Source: Achromobacter deleyi
Lineage (GTDB): Bacteria > Pseudomonadota > Gammaproteobacteria > Burkholderiales > Burkholderiaceae_B
DNA length: 64,000 nucleotides
Assembly: GCF_016127315.1 (NCBI RefSeq)
Contig: NZ_CP065997.1
Span: forward strand, 3,100,001 to 3,164,000
Direction: 5' to 3'
The notes below the pieces were generated by a model. The model saw only the letters and a list, made by a program, of their open reading frames with translations, searched no databases and had not been told where the DNA came from. The position numbers were made by a program, and so were the translations under genes. Below are positions 8,394 through 17,214 of the stretch, one piece after another. How positions within the stretch are numbered: position 1 is the stretch's first letter; each line of letters begins with the position of its first letter.

Positions 8394-8752
8394 GTTGGCT
8401 CTCCGGGGGATGCGGTCGGGGGCGCATGGGCGGCCAGCGCGGCTTCGAGCGCGTCCAGCCGGCCCGACCAGAAATGTTCATAGAAGCGCAGCCATTGCAT
8501 GGCTTCGGCCATCGGGGCCGGGTTCAGGCTGCATACGTGGCTGCGGCCGTTGACGGTCCGCCGCAGCAGGCCGGCCCGTTCCAGCGCCTGCACGTGCTTG
8601 GAGGCGCCGGCGAAACTCATGCGCAGGGGCGCGGCCAGTTCACCGATGGTCCGGTCTCCGCCGGCCAGGCGCTGCAGCATGTCGCGGCGCGTGGGATCGG
8701 CCAGCGCGCGAAAGACGGCATCGAGGGACGGGGGAAGCAATGATTCAACCAT
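8390..8752 (-). CDS. ArsR family transcriptional regulator
   Basis: A 120-residue winged-helix protein. DAVFRALADPTRRDMLQRLAGGDRTIGELAAPLRMSFAGASKHVQALERAGLLRR is the typical ArsR DNA-binding region. It lacks the metal-binding ELCVCDL-type cysteines, placing it with the non-metal ArsR/SRPBCC-linked regulators. I choose the start at 8752 (MVESLL); an upstream in-frame ATG at 8782 would run the reading frame through both operator copies. The stop overlaps the SRPBCC start. Confidence 0.88.
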   Translation of the reverse strand: MVESLLPPSLDAVFRALADPTRRDMLQRLAGGDRTIGELAAPLRMSFAGASKHVQALERAGLLRRTVNGRSHVCSLNPAPMAEAMQWLRFYEHFWSGRLDALEAALAAHAPPTASPGEPT

Positions 8753-8762
8753 AGGGTTGAAT
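8743..8762. promoter_or_regulatory. ArsR operator copy 1, over the arsR start codon
   Basis: Inverted repeat ATTCAAC-N6-GTTGAAT, perfect over 7 bp, overlapping the chosen start codon of the ArsR gene. It shares arm sequence and spacing with the second copy 21 bases upstream of the gene. Confidence 0.65.
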
Positions 8763-8782
8763 ATAGCCGTCCTCCCGATCAA

Positions 8783-8804
8783 AATTCAACTGCTTGGTTG
8801 AATT
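8783..8804. promoter_or_regulatory. ArsR operator copy 2
   Basis: Inverted repeat AATTCAAC-N6-GTTGAATT with perfect 8-bp arms, between the GFA gene stop and the ArsR start. The centres of the two copies are about 41 bp apart, roughly four helical turns, which suggests cooperative autorepression. Confidence 0.65.
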
Positions 8805-8805
8805 T

Positions 8806-9237
8806 TTATGTAACGGCGTGGGGCAGCGCCGTTTCCGCGTCCTCGTAGGCCTCGGGATACTGCGGCAGGGCGTCGGTGATGTCGAACCAGGGCGCCTTGC
8901 TGGCGACATGGCAGTGCACGCCCGGCTTGATACCGGGGTCGTCGTCCAGCGCGCCCAGCGGCAGGCCGTAGATGTCGGGCGTCTGGTCGAAGCGGCTGAG
9001 CAGCGGCGTGCCGCAGGCTTCGCAGAAGCCGCGGTAGTTGCCCGGCGACGAGCAATACCAGGTGACGTGGTTTTCCCCCTTGGTCCAGGCGAAATCCTTG
9101 GCCTGGACGGTGGCTCGGCTGCGGAACGCGGCGCCGTGCGACTTGCGGCACATGGCGCAATGGCAGTTGAGGGCGTCGGTGAGCGGACCGGTGATCTGGT
9201 AGGCAACGCGGCCGCAGAGGCAGGAACCGTTGAGCAT
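8806..9237 (-). CDS. GFA (CENP-V/glutathione-dependent formaldehyde-activating) family protein
   Basis: A 143-residue zinc-binding protein with the GFA cysteine pattern [20 protein letters not shown] and CEACGTPL. Family founder Gfa was proposed to help S-hydroxymethylglutathione formation, but most members have unknown roles. It lies directly upstream of the ArsR-SRPBCC pair on the same strand, 53 bases from the regulator start, and diverges from phnC. A second GFA gene sits at 39829-40284; the two are clearly distinct in sequence. Confidence 0.85.
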   Translation of the reverse strand: MLNGSCLCGRVAYQITGPLTDALNCHCAMCRKSHGAAFRSRATVQAKDFAWTKGENHVTWYCSSPGNYRGFCEACGTPLLSRFDQTPDIYGLPLGALDDDPGIKPGVHCHVASKAPWFDITDALPQYPEAYEDAETALPHAVT

Positions 9238-9367
9238 GATGACCGCCTGTCGGAAGGGGGATGCTTCGAATATACCCGTCGCCCGCGACGATGGCGCGAC
9301 CTTATATGACGGATGTCTTTCAGTCGGTTGCCATGACCCCTATTTTCAGCCAAATGATTCGATCGTC

Positions 9368-9385
9368 AGGTCATCGCGCTGTCAT
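9368..9385 (+). promoter_or_regulatory. Candidate Pho box upstream of phnC
   Basis: AGGTCAT-CGCG-CTGTCAT: two 7-mers at the 11-bp period of the PHO box, the second a perfect CTGTCAT. A -10-like CAGAAT (9396-9401) follows 10 bases later, the spacing seen at PhoB-activated promoters. Confidence 0.5.
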
Positions 9386-9433
9386 GCCGCGAAAACAGAA
9401 TGCGCGAATGAACCAATCCAAGGGGTTTCAACG

Positions 9434-10276
9434 ATGACATACGCCATCGAAGTACAGGGGCTCAGCAAGTCCTTCCATCCCGGCGCGCGGGCGCTGGACA
9501 ACGTCGACCTGCGCGTGGCCGACGGCGAGATGGTGGCGCTGCTGGGCGCCTCGGGCTCGGGCAAGTCGACGCTGCTGCGCCATCTGGCGGGCTTCGTGGT
9601 CGGCGACGCCGGGCAGGGCAGCGTCACGGTCAATGGCCAACTGATCCAGCGCCATGGCCGCCTGTCGCGCAAGGTGCGCGGCGCGCGCGCCAGCATCGGT
9701 TTCGTGTTCCAGCAGTTCAACCTGGTGGGCCGCCTGCCGGTGATCACCAACGTGCTGACCGGCCTGCTGCCGCGGGTGCCGATGTGGCGCAGCCTGACGC
9801 GCGTGTTCCTGCGCGATGAAGTCCGCCAGGGCCTCGACGCTCTTGCCCAGGTTGGTATAGACGACTATGCATTTCAGCGTGCCTCGACGCTGTCCGGCGG
9901 CCAGCAGCAGCGCGCGGCCATCGCCCGTACGCTGGTGCAGAACGCCCGCGTGATCCTGGCCGACGAGCCGATCGCCTCGCTCGATCCCGAATCCTCGCGC
10001 CGCGTGATGGACACGCTGGCGCACATCAACCGCAGCCGCAAGGTGGCCGTGGTGGTGTCGCTGCACCAGGTCGACGTGGCCCTGCGCTACTGCCCTCGGG
10101 TGGTGGCATTGCGCCATGGCAAGGTGGTCTACGACGGCCCCTCGGCCGACCTGACGCCGGCCATGCTGCGCGACCTGTACGGCTCGGAACTGAGCGAGCT
10201 GCTTCCCGAATACGCGCCGCAAGCCCAGCCCCTGCCGGGCCTGGCGCCGCTTTCCCAACAGGCCTACGCGGCCTGA
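9434..10276 (+). CDS. phnC: Phosphonate ABC transporter ATP-binding protein PhnC
   Basis: A 280-residue ATPase: Walker [10 protein letters not shown] (residues 38-46), signature LSGGQQQR, Walker [13 protein letters not shown] and the H-loop histidine in VVSLHQVD. The sequence order and the neighbours phnD and phnE identify it as the ATPase of the phosphonate importer at the inner membrane. The chosen start has the family-typical [14 protein letters not shown] beginning; the frame is open 204 bases further upstream but that would cover the promoter. Confidence 0.95.
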   Translation: MTYAIEVQGLSKSFHPGARALDNVDLRVADGEMVALLGASGSGKSTLLRHLAGFVVGDAGQGSVTVNGQLIQRHGRLSRKVRGARASIGFVFQQFNLVGRLPVITNVLTGLLPRVPMWRSLTRVFLRDEVRQGLDALAQVGIDDYAFQRASTLSGGQQQRAAIARTLVQNARVILADEPIASLDPESSRRVMDTLAHINRSRKVAVVVSLHQVDVALRYCPRVVALRHGKVVYDGPSADLTPAMLRDLYGSELSELLPEYAPQAQPLPGLAPLSQQAYAA

Positions 10277-10305
10277 CCTTACCCGTTCCCTACCCGGAGC
10301 TTTCC

Positions 10306-11286
10306 ATGCTACGCAGAACCTTTGTTGCCCTGATCGCCGCTGCCGCCTTGTCCACGCAAGTCCATGCGCAAGACGCCAAGACGCTGAACTTCGGCATCAT
10401 CTCGACGGAATCGTCGACCAACCTGAAGTCGGTCTGGCAGCCCGTCATCGACGACCTGAGCCGCGCCATCGGCGTGCCGGTCAAGCCGTTCTTCGCTTCC
10501 GACTACGCCGGCATCATCGAAGGCATGCGCTTCAACAAGGTGCAGATGGCCTGGTACGGCAACAAGGCCGCCATCGAGGCGGTCGACCGCGCCAGCGGCG
10601 AAGTGTTCGCCTCGGTGATCGACAAGGACGGCAACCCGGGCTACTGGTCGCTGCTGATCGTCAACAAGGACAGCGACCTCAAGACCCTGGATGACGTGCT
10701 CAAGCGCCGCGGCCAGCTGACCTACGGCGCCGGCGATCCCAACTCGACCTCGGGCACCGCGGTGCCGGGCTACTACCTGTGGGCCGCCAACAAGATCGAG
10801 CCCAAGACCTTCTTCAAGGCCGTGCGCGTCAGCAACCACGAGACCAACCTGCTGTCGGTCATCAACAAGCAGGTCGACGTGGCCGTCAACAACACCGAGG
10901 CGCTGGAGCGCTATCGCCTGAACACCGGCAAGGATGCCAACGACAGCGTGCGCATCCTGTGGAAGTCGCCGCTGATCCCGGCCGATCCGCTGGTCATGCG
11001 CACCGACCTGCCGGCCGACATGAAGGCCAAGATCCGAGACTTCTTCGTCAACTACGGCAAGGGCAAGGACGCCGCGCGCGAAATGGCCAACCTGAAGGCG
11101 CTGACCTACCAGGGCTTCCGCGCCTCGGACAACCAGCAACTGGTGCCGATCCGCCAGATCGAACTGGCGCGCGAAAAGGCCAAGATCGAAGCCGACTCCA
11201 CCATCGGCCAGGCCGAGAAGCAGAAGCAGCTGGCCGACCTGGACGCCAAGCTGGCCAGCCTGGGCCAGCCCGCCGCCAAGCAGTAA
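10306..11286 (+). CDS. phnD: Phosphonate ABC transporter substrate-binding protein PhnD
   Basis: A 326-residue periplasmic protein with a Sec signal peptide (cleavage likely after VHA, residue 21). [30 protein letters not shown] and the [18 protein letters not shown] segment, which supplies Ser/Thr ligands to the phosphonate, are typical of PhnD. It delivers alkylphosphonates to PhnE/PhnC. It starts 29 bases after phnC with a GGAG motif upstream. Confidence 0.96.
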   Translation: MLRRTFVALIAAAALSTQVHAQDAKTLNFGIISTESSTNLKSVWQPVIDDLSRAIGVPVKPFFASDYAGIIEGMRFNKVQMAWYGNKAAIEAVDRASGEVFASVIDKDGNPGYWSLLIVNKDSDLKTLDDVLKRRGQLTYGAGDPNSTSGTAVPGYYLWAANKIEPKTFFKAVRVSNHETNLLSVINKQVDVAVNNTEALERYRLNTGKDANDSVRILWKSPLIPADPLVMRTDLPADMKAKIRDFFVNYGKGKDAAREMANLKALTYQGFRASDNQQLVPIRQIELAREKAKIEADSTIGQAEKQKQLADLDAKLASLGQPAAKQ

Positions 11287-11362
11287 CGATGCCGCGCCGC
11301 GCCGGGGCTTGCCCGTCAAGCGCCGGCGCGCGTCCATCCGATTTCTCTACTCCGGAATTCCC

Positions 11363-12157
11363 ATGACCCTGGCCGTGCCTTCTTCCCGTTCCCCCGCCGC
11401 CCCGCGCTCGTCGCTGCCGGTCCTGCTCGTATGGGCCTTCGTGCTGGCGCTGCTGGTGATGTCCTGGCGCGGCGCCGACATGCGGCCGCTGGACCTGCTG
11501 CGGGACTCGGGCAACATGGCCCAGTTCGCCGCCGATTTCTTCCCGCCCAATTTCCGCGATTGGCGCATGTACCTGGACGAGATGGTGGTGACGGTGCAGA
11601 TCGCGGTGTGGGGCACGTTCCTGGCGATCGTGGTGGCGGTGCCGCTGGGGTTGCTGTGCTCGTCGAACATGGTGCCGGCCTGGGTCTACCAGCCGATGCG
11701 GCGCCTGATGGACGCCTGCCGCGCCATCAATGAAATGGTGTTCGCGATGCTGTTCATCGTGGCGGTGGGCCTGGGGCCCTTCGCCGGCGTGCTGGCGCTG
11801 TGGGTGCACACCACCGGGGTGCTGGCCAAGCTGTTCTCCGAGGCGGTCGAGGCCATCGACCCGCGCCCGGTGGAAGGCGTGCGCGCCACCGGCGCCAATG
11901 CGCTCGAAGAGATCGTCTATGGCGTGATCCCGCAGGTGCTGCCGCTGTGGATCTCGTATTCGCTGTACCGCTTCGAGTCGAACGTGCGGTCGGCCTCGGT
12001 GGTGGGCATCGTCGGCGCCGGCGGCATCGGCACCGTGCTGTGGGAAATCATCCGCAGCTTCCGCTACGCCGAGACCTGCGCGGTGATGATCATCATCGTC
12101 GGCTTCGTGGTCGTGATCGACATGACGTCGGCCCGCATCCGCCGCGCATTGATCTGA
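11363..12157 (+). CDS. phnE: Phosphonate ABC transporter permease PhnE
   Basis: A 264-residue membrane protein with about six hydrophobic segments and the permease coupling region ([35 protein letters not shown]) that docks on PhnC. Only one phnE is present; some related clusters carry two. I start at MTLAVPSS (11363), close behind phnD; an in-frame upstream start at 11309 adds 18 non-family residues. It ends the phnCDE operon and converges on the GAF gene. Confidence 0.95.
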   Translation: MTLAVPSSRSPAAPRSSLPVLLVWAFVLALLVMSWRGADMRPLDLLRDSGNMAQFAADFFPPNFRDWRMYLDEMVVTVQIAVWGTFLAIVVAVPLGLLCSSNMVPAWVYQPMRRLMDACRAINEMVFAMLFIVAVGLGPFAGVLALWVHTTGVLAKLFSEAVEAIDPRPVEGVRATGANALEEIVYGVIPQVLPLWISYSLYRFESNVRSASVVGIVGAGGIGTVLWEIIRSFRYAETCAVMIIIVGFVVVIDMTSARIRRALI

Positions 12158-12189
12158 AGGCCGGGGCGCGCCGCGACGCGCCTCACGGC

Positions 12190-12681
12190 TCAGCCGGCCG
12201 GCGTCAGCGCCAGGAAGGCCGGCAGGGCCAGCAGGCCCGCCAGCCGGGCGGCGGCGATGTCGGCCGGCGCCAGCGCCGCGCGCGGCATCAGGAAGTTGAC
12301 GGTGCCCAGGCAGGCGCCGTCGAACACCACCGGCACGTTGATCACCGATTGCAGGCCGAGCGCCTGGATGGCGTCGTGGTCGTCGAAGAACTCGCGGATC
12401 GCCTCGCCCCCCTCGCCGATGAAGACCTTGCGTTCAAGCAGGACGTGGCGGCCCCAGGCGGTGCCGCGCTTGTCCTTGCTGCCGCCCGGCGGATAGGCCG
12501 CGGGGTTCGAGCTGTACAGCCGCACCACCCGCATGCGTTCGGCGTCGTGCCGGTTGATGGTGCACAGCGTGTGCCCCAGTGTGCCGTGGGCGAGCGCGTC
12601 GAGCGCGGCGAAGGCGGCCGGGGCCGAGGCCTCGTCATAGGCCTGCGCCAGGCGCTCGACGGTGTCGGGCGGGATGCTCAT
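12190..12681 (-). CDS. GAF domain-containing protein
   Basis: A 163-residue stand-alone GAF domain (CTINRHDAERMRVVRLYSSNPAAYPPGGSKDK, then VINVPVVFDGACLGTVNFL near the C-terminus). There is no attached output domain, so it may bind a small ligand or act as a free enzyme-like GAF protein. Its ATG overlaps the stop of the Bug-type binding protein gene (ATGA), so the pair is translationally coupled. In this lineage small GAF proteins often accompany Bug and catabolic genes. Function unknown. Confidence 0.8.
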   Translation of the reverse strand: MSIPPDTVERLAQAYDEASAPAAFAALDALAHGTLGHTLCTINRHDAERMRVVRLYSSNPAAYPPGGSKDKRGTAWGRHVLLERKVFIGEGGEAIREFFDDHDAIQALGLQSVINVPVVFDGACLGTVNFLMPRAALAPADIAAARLAGLLALPAFLALTPAG

Positions 12682-13649
12682 TCGGCGGTGATTCCCAGTT
12701 CCTTGATGAGCTTGCCGTACTTGTCGGCATCGCGCGCCAGCACCTGGCCGAATTGCGCCGGGGTGGTGTCCAGCAGCAGCACGCCCATGTCGCCCATCTT
12801 CTTGATGACGTCGGGACGCTTGAGGATCTTGTTGATTTCCTGGTTCAGGCGCGTCGTCAGCTCGGGCGGCATGCCGGCCGGGCCGAAGGCGCCGTACCAG
12901 ACCGACAGTTCGTAGCCGGGCAGCGTTTCGGCCACGGTGGGCACGTCGGGCAGCAGCGGCGAACGCTGTTCCTCGGTGACGGCCAGCAGCTTGAGCTTGC
13001 CGGTCTGCACGTGCGGCAGGGTCTGCGTGCCGGCGCTGAACAGCACCTGGGTGCGGCCGGCCACCGTGTCCAGCACCGCCGGCGCGCCGCCGCGGTAGGG
13101 GATGTGCATCATTTTCACGCCGGCGGCCTTCTCGAACAGCGCGGCGCTCAGGTGGTTGGTGGAACCCTGGCCGGCCGAGGCGTAGGCCACCTTGTCGGGG
13201 TTAGCCTTCACATAGTCGATGAATTCCTTGACGTTGCCGGCCGGCACCGAGGGATGCACCACCATCGTGTTGGTGACCAGCGCCAGCTCGGCGATGGGGG
13301 TGAAGTCCTTGACCCCGTCGAACGGCATGTTGCCGTAGAGCGCCTGGTTCATGGTGTGCGTGCTCATCGAGCCGACCAGCAGCGTGTAGCCGTCGGGCTT
13401 GGCGCGCGCCACGAAGGTGCTGCCGATGTTGCCCGAGGCGCCCGAACGGTTCTCGACGATGACGGGCTGGCCGAGCGATTGCGTCAGGCCTTCGGACAGC
13501 ACGCGCGCCAGGATGTCGGTGGAGCCGCCGGCGGCCCACGGCACGATCAGCGTGATCGGCTTTTCGGGCCAGGCGGCGTGCGCCAGCGCGGGCGCGGCGC
13601 AGGCCACGGTCAGGGCGCAGGCGCGCAACAGTCGTCGGATGGTCTTCAT
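12678..13649 (-). CDS. Bug/TctC family tripartite tricarboxylate transporter binding protein
   Basis: A 323-residue periplasmic binding protein. After a signal peptide (cleavage near AHA-AWPEKPI) comes the Bug signature PITLIVPWAAGGSTDILARVL and the later ENRSGASGNIGS. Bug proteins bind carboxylated or amide-bearing small molecules. No tctA/tctB membrane genes are nearby, which is usual for this family in Alcaligenaceae. It lies between the gamma-glutamyltransferase and GAF genes on the same strand, so its ligand may be a gamma-glutamyl or related compound (inference). Confidence 0.9.
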   Translation of the reverse strand: MKTIRRLLRACALTVACAAPALAHAAWPEKPITLIVPWAAGGSTDILARVLSEGLTQSLGQPVIVENRSGASGNIGSTFVARAKPDGYTLLVGSMSTHTMNQALYGNMPFDGVKDFTPIAELALVTNTMVVHPSVPAGNVKEFIDYVKANPDKVAYASAGQGSTNHLSAALFEKAAGVKMMHIPYRGGAPAVLDTVAGRTQVLFSAGTQTLPHVQTGKLKLLAVTEEQRSPLLPDVPTVAETLPGYELSVWYGAFGPAGMPPELTTRLNQEINKILKRPDVIKKMGDMGVLLLDTTPAQFGQVLARDADKYGKLIKELGITAE

Positions 13650-13705
13650 GGTGTTTACCCCTTGCGATGAGGCCGGTCTGGTCGCCGGCTGGATGGAAAA
13701 TCGGT

Positions 13706-15538
13706 TTATCGGCCGACCGCGTAGCCCTGCATGCCGCGCGGGTTGGCGGCGGCGCGCAGCAGCAGGCCGCCGCCGGCCGCGGGCTCGCGGGTGCAGGCGC
13801 TGATGCGGCCTTCCGACCAGTCGGGGCCGACGCGCACGTCGTGGCCGACTTCGCGCAGCGCCTGCCGCGTGGCTTCGGGCAGGCGGCCTTCGACGGTCAG
13901 GCGGTTCAGCGTCAGCGCGCGCGGCCAGAACGAGCCCGGGAAATGGTCGATGTGCCAGGACGGCGCGTCGATCGCTTGCTGCAGGTTCAGGCCCATGGCG
14001 TGGCGCAGGAAGAAGGACACGGTCCACTGGTCCTGCTGGTCGCCGCCGGGCGTGCCGAAGGCCATGTAGGGCTGGCCGTCGCGCAACGCCAGGCCGGGCG
14101 ACAGCGTGGTGCCGGGCCGCTTGCCGGGTTGCAGCTGGCCGGGCACGCCGTCGTCCAGCCAGGTCATCTGCAGCCGCGTGGTCAGCGGGAACCCCAAGGC
14201 GGGAATCACCGGGCTGGATGACAGCCAGCCGCCGGACGGCGTGGCCGCGACCATGTTGCCGTCGCGGTCGATGACGTCGATCTGGCAGGTGTCGCCGACG
14301 AAGATCTCGCGCGCGGCCCACTCGGCCACCGGCGGCAGCGCCGCGAAGGTCGGCTCGCCGACGCCGAAGCGGGTATCGGAAGCGGCCAGCGTGCGGGCGG
14401 CGGCCTCCAGGTCGGGCAGGCGCGGCGCGCGGCCCGCCGGGGAGCCAGGTTGCAGCGTGGTGGCGGCGCGCGGGCCGATGCAGGCGGCGCGCGCGCGGGC
14501 GTAGTCGTCGCTCAGCAGCGCGGCCAGGGGCACGTCGACGAAATCAGGGTCGCCGTACCAGGCGGCGCGGTCGGCGAAGGCCAGCTTGGCGGCCTCGGCG
14601 ATGCGATGCACGAATTGCGGCGAGGCCGGGTCCAGCCCGTCCATTTGCAGGTGGCGCAGCAGCGCCAGCTGTTGCAGGTGCACCGGGCCTTGCGACCAGA
14701 CGCCGCATTTGGCCACGGTGTAGCGGCCATATTGCAGCGTGACCGGATCGTCATAGCGGGCGCGCCAGTCGGCCAGGTCGGCCTTGCGCAGCAGGCCGCG
14801 ATTGCGCTGGCCGGTGGTGTCGCGCACGGCTTCATGGGTGTAGTAGGCGTCGATCTCGTCGGCGACGAAGCCGCGGTACCAGATGGCCAGCGCGGCGTCG
14901 ATGCGGCCATTGCGGTCGCTTGCCGCCGCGTGCGCTTCGTCGAGGATGCGGGTGTAGGTGGCGGCGATGGCCGGCGTGCGCAGCAGCGCGCCGGGGGCGG
15001 GCACCTTGCCGTCGGGCAGCCAGACGGCGGCCGAACTGGTCCACTCGTCGCGGAACAGCGCCTGCACCGCCAGGATGGCCTGCGAGATGCGCGGCACCAG
15101 CGGAAAACCGTTGCGGGCGTAGTCGATGGCCGGGCGCAGCACGTCGGCCAGTTCCCAGGTGCCGTAGTCGCGCAGCATCGTCAGCCAGGCGCCGAAGGCG
15201 CCGGGCACGGTGGCGGGCAGCAGCCCGATGCCGGGCACCAGGTCTACGCCCAATCCACGGAAGTAGGCGGGCGTCGCCAGCGCGGGCGCCGGACCCTGGC
15301 CGCACAGCGCGCGCATGCGGCCTTCGCGTTCGCTCCACAGCAGGATCGGCACTTCGCCGCCGGGGCCGTTCAGGTGCGGCTCGACGATCTGCAGCGTGAA
15401 GCCGCCGGCCACCGCGGCGTCGAAGGCGTTGCCGCCGCGTTCCAGCACGCCCATGGCGACCTGCGAGGCCAGCCAGTGGGTGGACGAGGCGACGCCGAAG
15501 GTGCCGCGGATTTCCGGGCGGGTGGTGAAGTCGGACAT
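13706..15538 (-). CDS. Gamma-glutamyltransferase family protein
   Basis: A 610-residue Ntn-hydrolase of the GGT family. The autoprocessing nucleophile aligns with Thr417 (GDTCQIDVIDRDGN, compared with TTHYSVVDKDGN in E. coli GGT), and the downstream glycine pair is in GTPGGDQQDQ. The second Thr and His of the usual TTH motif are Cys and Gln here, so substrate preference may differ from classical GGT. No obvious signal peptide is seen at the chosen start (MSDFTTRPEIRG), which suggests a cytosolic enzyme. It is divergent from the LysR regulator and precedes the Bug and GAF genes. Confidence 0.88.
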   Translation of the reverse strand: MSDFTTRPEIRGTFGVASSTHWLASQVAMGVLERGGNAFDAAVAGGFTLQIVEPHLNGPGGEVPILLWSEREGRMRALCGQGPAPALATPAYFRGLGVDLVPGIGLLPATVPGAFGAWLTMLRDYGTWELADVLRPAIDYARNGFPLVPRISQAILAVQALFRDEWTSSAAVWLPDGKVPAPGALLRTPAIAATYTRILDEAHAAASDRNGRIDAALAIWYRGFVADEIDAYYTHEAVRDTTGQRNRGLLRKADLADWRARYDDPVTLQYGRYTVAKCGVWSQGPVHLQQLALLRHLQMDGLDPASPQFVHRIAEAAKLAFADRAAWYGDPDFVDVPLAALLSDDYARARAACIGPRAATTLQPGSPAGRAPRLPDLEAAARTLAASDTRFGVGEPTFAALPPVAEWAAREIFVGDTCQIDVIDRDGNMVAATPSGGWLSSSPVIPALGFPLTTRLQMTWLDDGVPGQLQPGKRPGTTLSPGLALRDGQPYMAFGTPGGDQQDQWTVSFFLRHAMGLNLQQAIDAPSWHIDHFPGSFWPRALTLNRLTVEGRLPEATRQALREVGHDVRVGPDWSEGRISACTREPAAGGGLLLRAAANPRGMQGYAVGR

Positions 15539-15591
15539 GGACGGTCGGGACGGCAGGGACAAGGAGATACGCCGCAGTATAGGGTCGGGAA

Positions 15592-15639
15592 ATAACTGAT
15601 GTGCCCATTGTTGGCATAATTGAATAACCAATCAGTTAT
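15592..15639. promoter_or_regulatory. Inverted repeat in the GGT-lysR divergent promoter
   Basis: Perfect 9-bp arms ATAACTGAT (15592-15600) and ATCAGTTAT (15631-15639) with 30 bp between, in the 113-bp intergenic space. The interior is AT-rich. The layout suits a LysR-type regulator binding two sites on one face of the helix. Confidence 0.5.
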
Positions 15640-15651
15640 GAGAAAAATGCC

Positions 15652-16611
15652 GTGACCTGGGATGCCGCCCGACTCGCCAACCGCCTGCGCCACCGCCACC
15701 TGGTGCTGCTGGCCAACATCGCAAAGCACGGCACGCTGACCCGCGTGGCGGCCGCCACCGGCGTCAGCCAGCCGGCCGCCACCAAGGCGCTGGCCGAACT
15801 CGAGGACATCTTCGGCGCGCCGCTGTTCCTGCGCACCGGCCGCGGCATGCAGCCCACGGCGCTGGGCGAGCTGGCGCTGGTGCGCGCCCGCCGCATGCAG
15901 GGCGACCTGGACTTGTGGGCGCGCGAGGTCGAGGCGCTGCATGACGGCCGCGCGGCGCATCTGCATGTCGGTGTCGTGCCGTATGTGTCGAGCGCGCTGC
16001 TGACCGCCGCCATCGGCCGGCTGCACCAGCGCCACGGCGTGACCTTGACGCTGCACCGCGCCACCACCGACCACCTGGTGCCGATGCTGCGGCGGCAGGA
16101 GCTCGATTGCATCATCAGCCGGGCGACCTCGACCGTGGCGCAGGACGACCTGACTCATCGCGTGCTGTACCGCCAGCGGCCGCGGCTGATCGCGCACAGC
16201 CGGCTGGCGCAGCGCCTGGCGCGGCGCGCGCCGGACTGGGCGGCGGTGGCGCAGATGGACTGGGTGCTGCCGGCGGTCAACACGCCGACGCGCCAGCTGA
16301 TCGTCGAGCACTTCATCCGCGCCGGCCTGCGTTCGCCGGCGCCGGTGCTGGAGGCCTATTCCACCGATGTGATCGAGGGCATGCTGAGCGCCAATCCGGC
16401 TTTGGTGTCGGTGGTGCCGGAGGACATCGCGCGCGAGCTGTGCCAGCGCGGCAAGCTGGGCATGGTGCCGTGGGATTTCGGCTGGGAATTGCCGCCGATC
16501 AACCTGATCCGACGCTGGCGCGAGCAGGCGCTGGCGGCGGAGGAGTGCTTTTCCGACATCCTGCTGGAGCTGTGCGCCGATCTCGGGCCGGATGCGCGGC
16601 CGCGTGATTGA
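15652..16611 (+). CDS. LysR family transcriptional regulator
   Basis: A 319-residue LTTR with an N-terminal HTH (HGTLTRVAAATGVSQPAATKALAELEDIFGAPLFLRTGRGMQPT) and a periplasmic-binding-fold effector domain. The start is GTG at 15652; nearby ATG codons are in other frames. It is divergent from the GGT-Bug-GAF operon and probably controls it. The effector is unknown. Its 3' end converges on phnN across a short hairpin. Confidence 0.9.
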   Translation: MTWDAARLANRLRHRHLVLLANIAKHGTLTRVAAATGVSQPAATKALAELEDIFGAPLFLRTGRGMQPTALGELALVRARRMQGDLDLWAREVEALHDGRAAHLHVGVVPYVSSALLTAAIGRLHQRHGVTLTLHRATTDHLVPMLRRQELDCIISRATSTVAQDDLTHRVLYRQRPRLIAHSRLAQRLARRAPDWAAVAQMDWVLPAVNTPTRQLIVEHFIRAGLRSPAPVLEAYSTDVIEGMLSANPALVSVVPEDIARELCQRGKLGMVPWDFGWELPPINLIRRWREQALAAEECFSDILLELCADLGPDARPRD

Positions 16612-16612
16612 G

Positions 16613-16634
16613 GCGCGCCGCAACGGCGGCGCGC
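16613..16634. terminator. GC hairpin between convergent lysR and phnN
   Basis: Arms GCGCGCCGC / GCGGCGCGC (9 bp, perfect) with a 4-base loop, in the 24-base gap between the two convergent genes. No T-run on either side, so intrinsic termination is uncertain. Confidence 0.4.
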
Positions 16635-16635
16635 G

Positions 16636-17214
16636 CTACGCGATCAGGCGGCCGCGGGCGATATCCAGCAATTCGGCGGCGGCGGCTTCCGGCGCGCCGT
16701 TGTTGCCGACGCGCAGCAGGCGGCAGCCTTCGGGCACCGGGAAGTCCTGCGCGGCGCGTTGCAGGCGCAGGGCGATCTGTTCGGGCGTCTCGCGGCCGCG
16801 CGCCGCCAGCCGCTGCGCCAGTTGCGCGGGGTCGACCGTGATCTCGACCGCGGTCAGCGCCGGATAGCGCCGGTGCGCCTCGGCCAGGTGCGCGCGCGAA
16901 CCGTTGATGATGACGGCCGCGCCGCAGTCCAGCCAGGTGTCGACCTCGATGCCGATGCCGTAATGCAGGCCGTGGCTGGCCCAGCGCAGCGCGAAACAGC
17001 CGAGCGCCGCGCGGCGCGCGAATTCCTCGACGCTCAGGCGCAGCGCGTCCTCGGTGGCGCCGCTGTCGCGCGTGATGTAGCGGTGCGCCACCAGCACCGG
17101 CTCGTCGCCGCGCAGGCCGGCGCGCAGCAGCCGCAGCAGGGTGTCCTTGCCACTGCCGGAGGCGCCCATCAGGTAGATCAGGCGCGCGCCGCTGGCGGGA
17201 GCGGAAGGGTTCAT
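16636..17214 (-). CDS. phnN: Ribose 1,5-bisphosphate phosphokinase PhnN
   Basis: A 192-residue guanylate-kinase-like P-loop protein: LIYLMGASGSGKDTLLRLLR contains the Walker A motif, followed by RYITRDSGATED, which resembles the PhnN nucleobase/substrate region. PhnN phosphorylates ribose 1,5-bisphosphate to PRPP, the last step of the C-P lyase salvage route. It starts four bases inside the DUF1045 gene (ATGA overlap), the last gene of a three-gene operon. Confidence 0.93.
   Translation of the reverse strand: MNPSAPASGARLIYLMGASGSGKDTLLRLLRAGLRGDEPVLVAHRYITRDSGATEDALRLSVEEFARRAALGCFALRWASHGLHYGIGIEVDTWLDCGAAVIINGSRAHLAEAHRRYPALTAVEITVDPAQLAQRLAARGRETPEQIALRLQRAAQDFPVPEGCRLLRVGNNGAPEAAAAELLDIARGRLIA

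Noticed and set aside
8753..8782. Longer ArsR start (MIGRTAIFNP)
   Set aside because: It adds ten non-family residues and overlaps the operator region; the start at 8752 is preferred.
9230..9433. In-frame extension of phnC by 68 codons
   Set aside because: It would span the divergent promoter and Pho-box region and has no PhnC-like residues.
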